A DNA stretch of 64,000 nucleotides from Bacteroidota bacterium (GCA_021812985.1 JAKAMG010000015.1:1-64000), one strand, 5' to 3'. Positions 8,151-17,492 are shown, counted from the first letter of the stretch. Numbers and translations are program-made. The notes: generated by a model from the letters alone, not told the origin.

Positions 8151-9008
8151 TTAACCCAGGTAAGCCCTCAGCGCTTTGCTCCTTGTCGCATGGCGCAAAC
8201 GTCTTATGGCCTTTTCCTTTATCTGCCTCACCCTCTCACGGGTCAGGTTGAACTTTTCACCGATCTCCTCGAGGGTAAGAGGGTGCTCACGCTCTATTCC
8301 GAAGTAGAGACGTATAACCTCCGCTTCCCTGTCGGTCAGAGATTTCAAAGCCCGCTCGACCTCGGTGCGAAGCGACTCCTTCATCAGCGTATAATCGGGC
8401 GGTAGCTGGTTGTCATCCGCCATGACGTCAAGGAGCTTGTTGTCCTCGCCTTGCACGAAAGGTTGGTCGACAGAAAGATGCCTTCCGCTTATTTGCAGCG
8501 TCTTGTCGACCTCATACAAACTCATGTCGAGCTGTTCAGCGATTTCCGAGGGGCTCGGCTCTCTCTCGAACTCCTGTTCAAGCTCACTGAACTTCTTGCC
8601 AATCTTATTGAGGGCTCCGACCCGGTTGAGCGGGAGTCTGACGATCCTCGACTGCTCCGCCAATGCCTGGAGGATTGACTGCCGGATCCACCATACGGCA
8701 TAGGAGATGAACTTGAATCCGCGAGTGGGATCGAATCTCTTTGCGGCCTTTATCAGACCAAGGTTTCCCTCGTTGATGAGGTCACCCAAAGAGAGCCCCT
8801 GGTTCTGGTACTGCTTCGCGACACTTACAACGAACCTTAGATTTGCCTTTATAAGTTTTTCAAGAGATCTCTGGTCATTCTCTCTAACCTTAATCGCCAG
8901 CTCAATCTCCTCCTCGGGGGTCAGAAGATCTACCTTTCCAATCTCCTGCAGGTACTTGTCTATCGTCTGGTTTTCCCGGGAAGGATATTGCTTACCGACT
9001 TTTATCAT
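8151..9008 (-). CDS. rpoD: Primary RNA polymerase sigma factor (short RpoD/SigA type)
   Basis: 285-residue sigma-70 factor. It lacks the long region 1.1 and the non-conserved insert of the E. coli protein, which is the usual form in Bacteroidota and Chlorobi relatives. Visible regions: 1.2 (about 14-45), 2.1-2.4 (about 50-130, with [19 protein letters not shown] and the -10 binding [11 protein letters not shown]), region 3, and region 4.2 with the helix-turn-helix [20 protein letters not shown]. Such a complete region 2/4 pair marks a primary, not an alternative, sigma factor. The ATG has a Shine-Dalgarno GAGGAA. It is monocistronic with its own terminator. Confidence 0.95.
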   Translation of the reverse strand: MIKVGKQYPSRENQTIDKYLQEIGKVDLLTPEEEIELAIKVRENDQRSLEKLIKANLRFVVSVAKQYQNQGLSLGDLINEGNLGLIKAAKRFDPTRGFKFISYAVWWIRQSILQALAEQSRIVRLPLNRVGALNKIGKKFSELEQEFEREPSPSEIAEQLDMSLYEVDKTLQISGRHLSVDQPFVQGEDNKLLDVMADDNQLPPDYTLMKESLRTEVERALKSLTDREAEVIRLYFGIEREHPLTLEEIGEKFNLTRERVRQIKEKAIRRLRHATRSKALRAYLG

Positions 9009-9191
9009 TTAAATTCCTCGTTTGTTTGCAGATACTTCTCTAACAAAACAAGCCACATTAAATTTGACACTGCTCAGGCAAAATGGTTCAAAGTGCTGAC
9101 GTTATTCCAATCACCTTGACACACATTAAATCTCAGATGCCGTAGCAGATGGCTCGTGAAATTGCCGCCGCAAGCACGCGCGGTGTTGAAT

Positions 9192-9250
9192 CGGTCAACT
9201 CCCGTTAAAAGTCCGGGGTCCGGTCAACTGTTCAGCCCGCGGCAACTGTT
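9192..9250. repeat. Short direct repeats (CGGTCAACT twice, CAACTGTT twice)
   Basis: CGGTCAACT occurs at 9192-9200 and 9221-9229, and CAACTGTT at 9225-9232 and 9243-9250, just past the 3' end of the small zinc protein gene. No terminator with a T run is visible in 9009-9251. Function unknown; this may be chance. Confidence 0.4.
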
Positions 9251-9251
9251 G

Positions 9252-9449
9252 TCAGGCGTACACTTCCTTTTCGTTGCACTTGCAAACTTTAACGAAATGC
9301 TGGTTATACTTATAGTGTGCCCTTTCTCCCTTTTCGGCGGAAATAACCAGGACGTTCTGCATGGTTTCTCCGCATTTCGGGCAATCCGACCCCTTCTTTC
9401 CCTGCAAAGCCTTAGCCGCTTTTTCCGCAAAACTCGTCGTCTTAGCCAT
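9252..9449 (-). CDS. Small zinc-ribbon protein of unknown function
   Basis: 65-residue basic protein with an N-terminal Lys/Ala-rich helix and one treble of cysteines: CPKCGE near residue 23 and CKC near residue 56. Four Cys would make one zinc site. I do not recognise a characterised family. The ATG has a strong Shine-Dalgarno (AAAGGAG) and begins 16 bases after the stop of the GAF/GGDEF-like gene, so the two are probably co-transcribed. Its size and basic charge would suit a nucleic-acid- or ribosome-associated factor, but that is speculation. Confidence 0.75.
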   Translation of the reverse strand: MAKTTSFAEKAAKALQGKKGSDCPKCGETMQNVLVISAEKGERAHYKYNQHFVKVCKCNEKEVYA

Positions 9450-9465
9450 CTAATTTTCTCCTTTT

Positions 9466-11154
9466 TTATAAGATCTTCACAACATTTCCACCGCTTGTGT
9501 GAGCCCTTTGAAGTACTTTCTGGGCAGTTATAACAAGTTCGGATGGTTCATTCTTGCTATCTATGTTCAAGACTGCAACACTAATTGTAGCCATATAGTT
9601 TCTTGTCCCAATCGGGTACACTTTTGTGGCCAGGTTCTTTCGGAACTTCTCGCCCCAGGCGAGGGCCTCGTGCTGTGAGAAGCCCTCGAGTATGATGCCG
9701 AAGGAATGGGCAGAGACTTTGCCTATTGCATCGTAAGGCTTAAGCCATCCGCGCACGGTTTCCGCTATGTCGGTCAATATGTAATCGACACCTTCGACTG
9801 AAAACCTGTTTCTTATATCGTCAACCCTGTCGAGTCCCATCAGAACAAGGGCGCTCTTTATCCCGAGATCGCTGACTCTTCCGATCTCTTCCTCTAGTCT
9901 TTCAACGAAAAACCTTTTGTTCAGAGTCCCGGTGGTCCTGTCAAACACTACAAACTTATCAAGGAGCTGAGAGGCCTGGCTCACCTCGGCGGCGAGCGCG
10001 CCCAGATTCACGAGCTGTTTCATCCCGTCAACTTCAAGTGAGGAGAACTTTGCCGGTGTGAGGCTCTCCACGGTAATTGCACCGAAGCACGTGCCCAATC
10101 CGGAAATGGGTATCGCTACAAATGCCCCCTTTGCCAGGGGTTCGGACTGATTGAAGCGATGTTCCTCGACTCTCGAAAGGTCCTCCATATAGAGAGTCCT
10201 GTTCTCCCTCAGAGCCCTGCCGGAGAGGGTATCGCTCAAACTGACCTTGCATCCCTCTTCTACGTACTCGGCGCCTGAGCGTTTCACGATTCTTGTCACC
10301 GCCCAACTGTGCAGTTCACCCTGGGACACTAAACTCACAAACTCCGCGTCTATCGTGTCTGAGATCGCCGTTGCGATCGTCGTCAAAATCGAATTAACGT
10401 CGGCCTTCGACAGGAGCTCATTGCTCAACCATTTGAGCGAATTGAAAGCATTCTTTACGACTGCGAGATCGTACTTGTCAGTTATTGCGCGAAGTATCGC
10501 GGAAAATAGTCTGGTAAAATTCCCGAGGAGCGGAACGGTCTCTCTTCCGAACCCTTCATCAGTTAGGCTATCCGCGACGAGGACGGCAATGACTTCGTCT
10601 CTGAAGAAAATCGGTACACCGATGAGACTCTTGACGCCGGCCGGCGATTCGTAGTACGGGATGACGTCAATCTCGGCGGCCGGGTTTATCTCAGATATGA
10701 TTTCAGGCTTCCCGCTGACGGCAATTCTACTGATGACGTCGTTCCCTATTGGGAGTCGGAGAGCCTTCGTGAATGATGAAGCTTTTGTCATCTTCTCGGC
10801 AACAGCGAGAAGCTGGCGCTCCTTGTTCACCCAGAACAAAGCTGCCGTGTTCGCGAACAGCACTTCCTGAACAAGCTCCAAGAGCTTGTTGAGTATGGAA
10901 TGGAACTCTGCTCTAGGCTCAGCAGGGGCTTGTTCCTCAGGCTTGAAATAGAACGTGTCGATAATACTGAACCGCGGCCCCTCTTTTTTCGGGACGAAGG
11001 TGCGCTGTGGCTCAGGAGGGTTTGGCGGAGCGGGTTGTCGCGGAACTTCCTTTTCCGCGCGGACGACCTGCGGTTCCTCGTACTCCGCGTAATACTCTGA
11101 GCTTATGTCGTCAAAGACATAACGCTTTACCGGTTTATTTTTTTCTTCGTTCAC
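9466..11154 (-). CDS. GAF-GAF-degenerate GGDEF signalling protein
   Basis: 562-residue soluble protein. Residues 1-75 are charged and proline-rich (PRQPAPPNPPEPQ), probably disordered. Two GAF-type domains follow (about 80-220 and 235-395), then a diguanylate-cyclase-like domain (about 410-560, starting FDRTTGTLNKRFF). The catalytic GGDEF loop is replaced by SAHSF (in GKVSAHSFGIIL), so cyclase activity is unlikely. A receptor, adaptor or nucleotide-binding role is more plausible. It starts with GTG without a clear Shine-Dalgarno. A perfect 14-bp palindrome lies 19-32 bases upstream of the start. It is followed by the small zinc protein. Confidence 0.85.
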   Translation of the reverse strand: MNEEKNKPVKRYVFDDISSEYYAEYEEPQVVRAEKEVPRQPAPPNPPEPQRTFVPKKEGPRFSIIDTFYFKPEEQAPAEPRAEFHSILNKLLELVQEVLFANTAALFWVNKERQLLAVAEKMTKASSFTKALRLPIGNDVISRIAVSGKPEIISEINPAAEIDVIPYYESPAGVKSLIGVPIFFRDEVIAVLVADSLTDEGFGRETVPLLGNFTRLFSAILRAITDKYDLAVVKNAFNSLKWLSNELLSKADVNSILTTIATAISDTIDAEFVSLVSQGELHSWAVTRIVKRSGAEYVEEGCKVSLSDTLSGRALRENRTLYMEDLSRVEEHRFNQSEPLAKGAFVAIPISGLGTCFGAITVESLTPAKFSSLEVDGMKQLVNLGALAAEVSQASQLLDKFVVFDRTTGTLNKRFFVERLEEEIGRVSDLGIKSALVLMGLDRVDDIRNRFSVEGVDYILTDIAETVRGWLKPYDAIGKVSAHSFGIILEGFSQHEALAWGEKFRKNLATKVYPIGTRNYMATISVAVLNIDSKNEPSELVITAQKVLQRAHTSGGNVVKIL

Positions 11155-11172
11155 TTGAGGAGTTCAGCAGAG

Positions 11173-11186
11173 ATTGTGGCCACAAT
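11173..11186. promoter_or_regulatory. Perfect 14-bp palindrome, candidate operator
   Basis: ATTGTGGCCACAAT is its own reverse complement. It sits in the divergent intergenic region, close to the start of the GAF/GGDEF-like gene and about 135 bases before the aldehyde dehydrogenase gene. A partial copy (GCCACAAATT) follows at about 11220. This is the form expected of a dimeric repressor or activator site; the protein is unknown. Confidence 0.4.
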
Positions 11187-11319
11187 TATTCATTTTGCAT
11201 GAAAGATAATAGATTTCGCGCCACAAATTCAATCACAGAATAGTTTTCCACCGATAATCTCCCCCCGTTTGCCGCCCCCTGACGTTTGAAATGGAACCCT
11301 CGAAAACGTAAATTTTGGC

Positions 11320-12867
11320 ATGACCATGGAATCGATTAATCCTGCAACGGGAGAGAGGCTAGGGGAAATAGAGCCAACACCGACCAGCAAGATAGTGCGA
11401 CTGCTGACGGAGGCCAGGGCCGCACAGAGAGAGTGGTCTAAGTTGCCGTACAGCGTCCGGGGGCAAACATTACGCGCCTTCGCAAATCTCCTCGTTGAGA
11501 GGAAACGCACCGTCGCCGAGCTAATTTCGAGGGAAAATGGCAAGCCGCTGGTTGAAGCTTATTCATCAGAGATTTTCCCTTCCCTGGACATCGTGAACTA
11601 CTACGTAGCCCGGACGAGGAAGATACTGAAAAGCCGGCGCGTCAAGATAGGAATTCCGCTTCTGAAGACTAAGAAGGCATTTGTCCGATATGAACCATAC
11701 GGCGCGGTCGCGATAATCTCACCATGGAACTACCCTCTCCTGCTTCCGCTCGGACAAATAGTTCCGGCACTGATGGCCGGAAACGCAGTCCTCTTTAAGC
11801 CGTCTGAGTACACCCCGCTCGTCGGAAACCTGATCTCGGAATTCATGTGGGAGGCGGGGGTTCCTCGCTCCCTGCTGACTCTTGTTCAGGGAAAGGGGGA
11901 CGTCGGCTCAGCCCTGATTTCCGCAGGACCTGACAAGGTGTTCTTCACGGGGAGCACGGCCACCGGAAAGAAAGTTGCGGAAGCTTCGGCAAAGAATGCC
12001 ACTCCCGTTTCTCTTGAACTCGGAAGCAAGGACGCCATGATAGTTCTGGAAGACGCCGACATCGACTCGGTCACTAGCGGCGCGCTTTGGGGAGCTTTTA
12101 TGAACGCCGGTCAGACGTGCATCTCGGTGGAGAGGTGCTTCGTTCATGAGAAGGTGTTCGATTCTTTTATCGGTCTCCTCCAGAAGAAGATGAAGGAATT
12201 GAAGATCGGCGCAGGCACAGACCCTGACAATGAAATCGGAGCGATAATTCACCGCGCTCAATACGAAACCATAACAACTCAGGTAAACGAAGCGGTTAAA
12301 AAAGGTGCTCGAATAGTTGAGGGGGGCGATTTTTTTGAGCGAGACGGTGGCTACTTCGTGTCTCCGACCCTGATGGTCGACGTTTGCATGGACTCCCTTC
12401 TAATGACGGAGGAGACATTTGGTCCCGTCCTTCCCGTAATAAAGTTCCGCGACGTTGCCGAAGCGGTGGAGCTGGCAAACGCCTCGAAATTCGGGTTGGG
12501 GGCAAGCATATGGACAGCCGACTCGAAGCGCGGCCTCCAGCTTGCGAGAAAAATTAGTGCCGGCGCGGTAATCGTTAACGATGTAGTGAGCTATTACGGG
12601 ATCGCCGACGGCCTCGTCGGTGGAGTAAGCGAAAGCGGAGCCGGTCGCGTACATGGCAGAGAAGGAATACTCGAGATGGTCTCGCCCAAATACTACGAGG
12701 TGGAACGCGCTCCGAGGATGAAGAAACTATGGTGGTTCAACTACGACGTTAACACGCTGTCTTTCTTCGAGATTGCCATCGATTTTCTGTTTTCACAAAA
12801 GATATACAAGAGAACAAGTTCGTTATTCAAACTGGCACCAAAATTACTAAGGATGAAGAAGTTATGA
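11320..12867 (+). CDS. NAD(P)-dependent aldehyde dehydrogenase
   Basis: 515-residue member of the aldehyde dehydrogenase superfamily, oxidising an aldehyde to the acid in the cytoplasm. Catalytic residues are in place: Asn137 (SPWNYP), Glu233 (LELGSKD) and nucleophile Cys267 (NAGQTC), with the FTGST cofactor motif at 209-213. The last 50 or so residues (after the usual C-terminal core) form a basic, hydrophobic extension that may bind membrane, as in fatty-aldehyde dehydrogenases. The substrate cannot be assigned. No good Shine-Dalgarno precedes the ATG at 11320; a second ATG is at 11326. Its stop overlaps the start of bshB1 by four bases (ATGA), so the two are translationally coupled. Confidence 0.92.
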   Translation: MTMESINPATGERLGEIEPTPTSKIVRLLTEARAAQREWSKLPYSVRGQTLRAFANLLVERKRTVAELISRENGKPLVEAYSSEIFPSLDIVNYYVARTRKILKSRRVKIGIPLLKTKKAFVRYEPYGAVAIISPWNYPLLLPLGQIVPALMAGNAVLFKPSEYTPLVGNLISEFMWEAGVPRSLLTLVQGKGDVGSALISAGPDKVFFTGSTATGKKVAEASAKNATPVSLELGSKDAMIVLEDADIDSVTSGALWGAFMNAGQTCISVERCFVHEKVFDSFIGLLQKKMKELKIGAGTDPDNEIGAIIHRAQYETITTQVNEAVKKGARIVEGGDFFERDGGYFVSPTLMVDVCMDSLLMTEETFGPVLPVIKFRDVAEAVELANASKFGLGASIWTADSKRGLQLARKISAGAVIVNDVVSYYGIADGLVGGVSESGAGRVHGREGILEMVSPKYYEVERAPRMKKLWWFNYDVNTLSFFEIAIDFLFSQKIYKRTSSLFKLAPKLLRMKKL

Positions 12868-13568
12868 AATTGTTCGCATTGGCCTTCGGGGCTCACCCGG
12901 ACGACATAGAGATGAGCTGCGGAGGTACTCTTTCAATGTTGCATAGAAATGGCAAGCCCTTTGGGATGGTTGATTTTACAAGGGGGGAGATGGGTACACG
13001 CGGCAACGCGGCGATTCGGGCCCGCGAAGCAAAGGAGGCAGCCAGGATTCTGGGCGCGGAAGTGCGCGTCAATCTTGGAATTTCAGATTCGCACATCGAA
13101 CTGAATCGCGCCAACCTCATCAAAGTCGTCGAGGTTATCCGAAAGTACCAGCCGGAAATCGTCTTCGCTCCTTATCGCGAAGAGAGGCACCCTGACCATG
13201 TCCACGCGCACCAGCTCGTAAGCGATGCCGTATTTTACTCAGGCCTGAGGAAATTAAAGGTCGGAAAATTCCAGGCATATCGTCCAAAGCACGCTTACTA
13301 CTACATGCAACACCGCACATTCGAGCCGTCTTTTTACATCGACATCTCGCACGATTACGATACGAAGGTCGCATCCATACAGGCACATAAATCGCAATTC
13401 TTCAACCCTTCGAGCAAGGATCCCCAGACAATGCTGTCGACGCCGGAGTTCATGGAGTATCTTCTCGGAAGGATGAGGTATCATGGCCGCGTGGCAGGCG
13501 TCAGATATGCGGAGCCCTTCTGGACGCCTGAGCCGGTCGCCATAATGAACTTCGACTCTATTGTCTGA
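12864..13568 (+). CDS. bshB1: Bacillithiol biosynthesis deacetylase BshB1
   Basis: 234-residue zinc deacetylase of the LmbE/PIG-L fold that converts GlcNAc-malate to GlcN-malate in bacillithiol synthesis. The zinc and base motif GAHPDD is at residues 9-14 and the second metal motif ERHPDHVHAH near 110-120. The ending (VGVRY-type: GVRYAEPFWTPEPV) is typical of BshB1 rather than other PIG-L enzymes. Length matches the family. It overlaps the aldehyde dehydrogenase by four bases. The other bacillithiol genes (bshA, bshC) are not in this window. BshB1 is common in Bacteroidota and Ignavibacteria. Confidence 0.92.
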   Translation: MKLFALAFGAHPDDIEMSCGGTLSMLHRNGKPFGMVDFTRGEMGTRGNAAIRAREAKEAARILGAEVRVNLGISDSHIELNRANLIKVVEVIRKYQPEIVFAPYREERHPDHVHAHQLVSDAVFYSGLRKLKVGKFQAYRPKHAYYYMQHRTFEPSFYIDISHDYDTKVASIQAHKSQFFNPSSKDPQTMLSTPEFMEYLLGRMRYHGRVAGVRYAEPFWTPEPVAIMNFDSIV

Positions 13569-13737
13569 TAGCGGCGTCACGCCGGACAAAACTCACCCGT
13601 CGCGTCTCAAGGCATAGGATGTCACACCGACGGTGCGGGAGTGAATGAAGACGACTCGCAGTTGAGGTTGAGATCATCACACTGACCGTATGGGGCACGT
13701 TTTGATAAAGACCGCCCCACTCGTTAACTTAGATAAA

Positions 13738-14997
13738 ATGGTGGCGAGGAATTATCTAAGCACAGCGGCAGTCACGCTTCTACTGTCGACACCTTCATTG
13801 GCTCAGTCAAATTCGCAAAGCGACGGTTCACACCTCTCAATCTGGCCTCTTGAAGCGCGCGCAGACAGCGTTAGGATTTGCGTTGCGTATTCTATCCCTT
13901 TTGGCCGGATAGTATTTGAGAAGGAGAACGAGGGGAAACACGGTTTCCTGGCGCGCCTAACTTTCTACGTGGACGCCTCAGATTCAGCTCGCCAGATCAA
14001 TTATCCAGCATTCAGCCAGAGCGAAGTGGAGACTGAAACGTTTTCTGTGACCCGATCCAGAAAGGAATCGGCTGAAGATTTCGTAGTCATGAAACTACCA
14101 TCCTCCAGTTATAGGATATCTGCGCAAGTCCGCGACGAAACCCAGGGGATCTCTTATATCAACACGACACTCCAAGGGAGATTCTCAGCTCCGGACTCAA
14201 CTGGCATTCTCGGAGTATCGTTTTTGGATTCGCTGTCAGGAAGAGATTACTTCCCAGTGTTCGACAGAGACTCAGCTCCCTTTCCGCGGAAGATCCGAGT
14301 AGCAGTCCTCAAGTACGCAACACGCGGGCAGGTATCGTTGAGCCTTAACGGAACAGATGGCCGATTGATATGCGACGCGGAATCAACAATTTCACATTCG
14401 GAACGGCTCGAACCGGTTCGCGCCGGTAATCGCGTGCACCTTGTTGGGATGCCGGACAAGTCCCTCCGAATATTCTCCGGAGAATTTCTTTCAGATACGT
14501 TAGGAGAAGGGATGCTGCAGCTCGAAGTCCATTCGGGAGAGAGAAAGAGCTCCTTCCCTTTTTGTTATTCGTGGACGGATAAGCCTAAGACTCTCCGGAA
14601 CTTCAACCTTGCCCTTTCATTACTAAAATACATTGTAGCCGACTCGATTTACTCCTGGATTGACACAGGAAGTGAGGCGGAAGCCAAGCGAAGGTTCGAC
14701 ATGTTTTGGAGGTCCCAGGACCCATCACCAAATACAGCATACAACGAACTTGAGGCAGAATACTACAGAAGAGCTGATTACGCCTTGGAGCATTTCGGAT
14801 CAACTGCGACGCGGAATGGTGCGTCGACTGACCGCGGTAAAGCTTACATCCTGATGGGCCCACCCACGCACATTCGGAGGGAATTCAGGAATGACGGCAC
14901 TTATGAGATATGGGAATATCCAAAGATGAACAGGAAAATGGTCTTCAGGGGACGGAGCTTCGGCGAGTTCAGGCTCTATCAAACGGAGAGTTTATGA
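13738..14997 (+). CDS. Secreted GWxTD-domain protein
   Basis: About 419 residues. From the ATG at 13738 it has a clean signal peptide (hydrophobic core near residues 8-18, cleavage after SLAQ), so I prefer this start to the ATG at 13690, which would add 16 residues before it; neither has a Shine-Dalgarno. The exported middle part is beta-rich. The C-terminal region (about 310-415) matches the GWxTD domain, with the typical GKAYILMGPP and a YEIWEYP segment. GWxTD proteins are found mainly in FCB-group bacteria and have no established function. The stop overlaps the pdxA start (ATGA). Confidence 0.82.
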   Translation: MVARNYLSTAAVTLLLSTPSLAQSNSQSDGSHLSIWPLEARADSVRICVAYSIPFGRIVFEKENEGKHGFLARLTFYVDASDSARQINYPAFSQSEVETETFSVTRSRKESAEDFVVMKLPSSSYRISAQVRDETQGISYINTTLQGRFSAPDSTGILGVSFLDSLSGRDYFPVFDRDSAPFPRKIRVAVLKYATRGQVSLSLNGTDGRLICDAESTISHSERLEPVRAGNRVHLVGMPDKSLRIFSGEFLSDTLGEGMLQLEVHSGERKSSFPFCYSWTDKPKTLRNFNLALSLLKYIVADSIYSWIDTGSEAEAKRRFDMFWRSQDPSPNTAYNELEAEYYRRADYALEHFGSTATRNGASTDRGKAYILMGPPTHIRREFRNDGTYEIWEYPKMNRKMVFRGRSFGEFRLYQTESL

Positions 14998-15995
14998 GTG
15001 TAATTGCGATAACAGTCGGAGACTACAACGGAATAGGGCCTGAAGTGGCACTTAAGTCAGCGGCAAGCCGAACCATCAGGGCAAACTGCACGCCGCTTCT
15101 GATAGGCCCGTACAAAGCATTTGAGTTTTACGCGGAGAAGTACTCACTCAGGAGGAAGATTCTCAAGGTAGATTCCCTCTCGGAGGCAGTCGGCAGAAGT
15201 GAAATTACCATACTTGACATCTGTCCCGACTTCAACGAGAAGATAAGACCCGGGAAAATAGACAAGCAAAGCGGAATGTGGGCGGGACGGAGTATTGAGC
15301 GTGCGGTGCGGCTGTGCGTCGAAGGGGAGGCAGATGCGATGGTTACGGCCCCGGTCTCCAAGGAAAGTCTCCGCCAGGGAGGATACGATTTTCCGGGACA
15401 GACCGAGATGGTCACGACGCTTTCACACTCAAAGGGTTCAATCATGATTATGGCGTCGGGCTTTGGAAGGATTGCCCTCGCCACAATACACATCCCGCTC
15501 TCTCAAGTGGCACAGACACTTACTAAGCAGCTCCTGCTGGAGAGGCTTAGCGTTTTCAACGATTCAATTCGGAAGGATTTCGGAGTCAAGGCGCCTAGAA
15601 TTGCAGTCCTTGGACTGAATCCCCATGCCGGAGAGAACGGGCTTATTGGGACTGAGGAGAAAGCGATAATCAGGCCCGCGATCGACGAGGCCCTTTCAAG
15701 AAAGATCAACGCGGAGGGCCCTTTCCCTGCCGATGCTTTCTTTGGAACGTACAGGGACGGAATGTTTGACGGAATTTTCGCAATGTACCATGATCAGGGG
15801 CTGATCCCTCTCAAGATGAGGTCTTTCAGCACAGGAATTAATTTCACTGCCGGGATCAAAATAATCCGCACTTCGCCCGACCATGGTACGGCATTCGACA
15901 TCGCCGGGAAAGGAATCGCCAATCCTTCGAGCACGATTGAGGCAATCAAACTGGCACTCGAAATCTCACGAAATCGGAAAGCCGCGCGGAACTAA
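14994..15995 (+). CDS. pdxA: 4-hydroxythreonine-4-phosphate dehydrogenase PdxA
   Basis: 333 residues, the usual PdxA length. The enzyme oxidises 4-phosphohydroxy-L-threonine with NAD in the DXP-dependent pathway to pyridoxal phosphate. It begins with the family signature SVIAITVGDYNGIGPEVAL. Metal-ligand histidines lie in IHIPLSQV, LNPHAGENG and MYHDQGLIPLKM. The start is the ATG at 14994, overlapping the GWxTD stop by four bases; an in-frame ATG at 14910 would put 28 unrelated residues in front of the signature. The partner pdxJ is not in the window. Next to it, an open methyltransferase frame starts within a few bases of its stop. Confidence 0.95.
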   Translation: MSVIAITVGDYNGIGPEVALKSAASRTIRANCTPLLIGPYKAFEFYAEKYSLRRKILKVDSLSEAVGRSEITILDICPDFNEKIRPGKIDKQSGMWAGRSIERAVRLCVEGEADAMVTAPVSKESLRQGGYDFPGQTEMVTTLSHSKGSIMIMASGFGRIALATIHIPLSQVAQTLTKQLLLERLSVFNDSIRKDFGVKAPRIAVLGLNPHAGENGLIGTEEKAIIRPAIDEALSRKINAEGPFPADAFFGTYRDGMFDGIFAMYHDQGLIPLKMRSFSTGINFTAGIKIIRTSPDHGTAFDIAGKGIANPSSTIEAIKLALEISRNRKAARN

Positions 15996-16105
15996 ATCTG
16001 AATACGGCCACGAAAACTCCATTTGACACCAACGAGACCGACCTCTTTAAGGGAGCCGCGAAACCGGCCGAGCCCTACTCAGCCTCCGCGAAGATCTACG
16101 ACCAC

Positions 16106-16831
16106 ATGATGAAGGCGGTAGATTACAAGGGGTGGGCGAGGTACATTCAGCTTCTGATGGGTGTCGCTGGAAAGGAGACCAGAAGGTCGAGAATCAAGGG
16201 CGAAACGCTCCTGGAGTTTGCCTGTGGCACCGGCAACATATCGCTCATGATGTCCGGCTTCGGTTATAACGTAACTGGGATGGACTCCTCCGAATCAATG
16301 CTGGAAGTCGCGAGGGCTAAGCTTTCACGCAGGAGAGGAAAACCCCTTCGCCTCCTCTGCGCAGATATGGTTACTGGCTCCTGCGAGGGGGAATTCGATA
16401 GGGCGGTTTGCGTTTACGACAGCATAAACTACATTCCAACACCTGAAGGCCTCCGCCACTTTTTCAGGAACGCATTCGCGAGTCTTAAGGAAGGTGGCGT
16501 CTTTGTCTTCGATGCCAGCCTCGAGTCCAATTCGCTTAACGATGCCTCACTATTCGTCCAGCGCGGCAGATACAAAGGCACTTACTACCACAGAAAATCG
16601 CTCTATGACCCCGTTACGAAGATACACAAGACTTACGTTAGGGTCAGAATCAACGACGAGATAATCGAGGAAGTTCACATGGAGTACGTCTACCAGCTCG
16701 AGCTCATCAGGGAACTGTTCGCTGCCGCCGGGTTTGTTGAGAAGTTCGCAGCAGGCGATTTCACTATGCTCGAAGCCGACGAAAAATCTGAACGAGTTCA
16801 TTTTGTATTGGTGAAACCTAGACATGATTAA
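16106..16831 (+). CDS. SAM-dependent methyltransferase (class I), N-terminus may begin upstream
   Basis: 241 residues from the first ATG. Motif I is LEFACGTGNIS and motif II-type residues follow (TGMDSSESML; LLCADM), so it is a Rossmann-fold SAM methyltransferase. The substrate is unknown; the late part (residues about 155-235) resembles small-molecule methyltransferases. The open frame extends upstream about 36 codons to a CTG at 15998, two bases after the pdxA stop, and encodes PYSASAKIYDHMMKAVDY. The YDxxM...VDYxxW pattern is conserved in such proteins, so translation probably starts upstream of 16106 on a non-standard codon. It overlaps ftsE by eight bases. Confidence 0.82.
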   Translation: MMKAVDYKGWARYIQLLMGVAGKETRRSRIKGETLLEFACGTGNISLMMSGFGYNVTGMDSSESMLEVARAKLSRRRGKPLRLLCADMVTGSCEGEFDRAVCVYDSINYIPTPEGLRHFFRNAFASLKEGGVFVFDASLESNSLNDASLFVQRGRYKGTYYHRKSLYDPVTKIHKTYVRVRINDEIIEEVHMEYVYQLELIRELFAAAGFVEKFAAGDFTMLEADEKSERVHFVLVKPRHD

Positions 16832-17492
16832 GTGCACTAACTTAGCATTTGCTTTCGACGACCACCTGATCTTTTCTGAGGTCAACCTGACAATTCAGAA
16901 GGGCGAATTTGTCTACATAGTGGGTGAAACAGGCTGCGGCAAAACGACATTGATGCGGCTTATCTATATGGATCTTGCCCCCACTTCAGGAGTCGTCAAG
17001 ATAGACGCATTTTCTTCAATATCCGTCAAGAGGCGAAGTCTGTACCAGCTTAGGCGAAAACTTGGAATAATCTTCCAGGATTATAAGCTCCTCGACGATC
17101 GGTCGGTATTTGACAACATTACCTTCGCCCTGCAAGCCGTGGGATACTCGAGCCGCGACATGAAGATGCAGGCGACACAGGCCCTGACTCAGGTGGGGCT
17201 GATTCACCGGAAGAACTCGCCGATCAGCGAATTATCGGGAGGCGAACAGCAGAGACTTTCTATAGCCAGGGCCATTGCCAAGGATCCCATCGCAATCCTT
17301 GCTGATGAGCCTACGGGGAATCTCGACCCGGCAACTTCTGCAGATATCCTTACACTTCTGAAGAAGATCAATCTAGGTGGGACAACCGTCCTACTCGCCA
17401 CGCATAACTACGAGCTCATCCGGAAATTTCCGGCAAGGACGATCATGATAAAGAACTACAAATGTGAGGAACTCGACCCCTTCACATTGTAG
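16824..17492 (+). CDS. ftsE: FtsE-type ABC transporter ATPase
   Basis: 222 residues, the FtsE length. Walker A is GETGCGKT (36-43), the signature LSGGEQQR, Walker [12 protein letters not shown] and the H-loop ATHN. The FtsE hallmark FQDYKLLDDRSVFDNI is present. With FtsX, FtsE links the divisome to peptidoglycan hydrolases at the inner membrane. Here no ftsX follows: the next gene is on the opposite strand and starts within 140 bases. It shares an eight-base overlap with the methyltransferase. A LolD-like role is a less likely alternative. Confidence 0.85.
   Translation: MIKCTNLAFAFDDHLIFSEVNLTIQKGEFVYIVGETGCGKTTLMRLIYMDLAPTSGVVKIDAFSSISVKRRSLYQLRRKLGIIFQDYKLLDDRSVFDNITFALQAVGYSSRDMKMQATQALTQVGLIHRKNSPISELSGGEQQRLSIARAIAKDPIAILADEPTGNLDPATSADILTLLKKINLGGTTVLLATHNYELIRKFPARTIMIKNYKCEELDPFTL

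Noticed and set aside
13572-13584. CGGCG/CGCCG hairpin after bshB1
   Set aside because: Five-bp stem with no T run; probably chance in a G/C-rich spacer.
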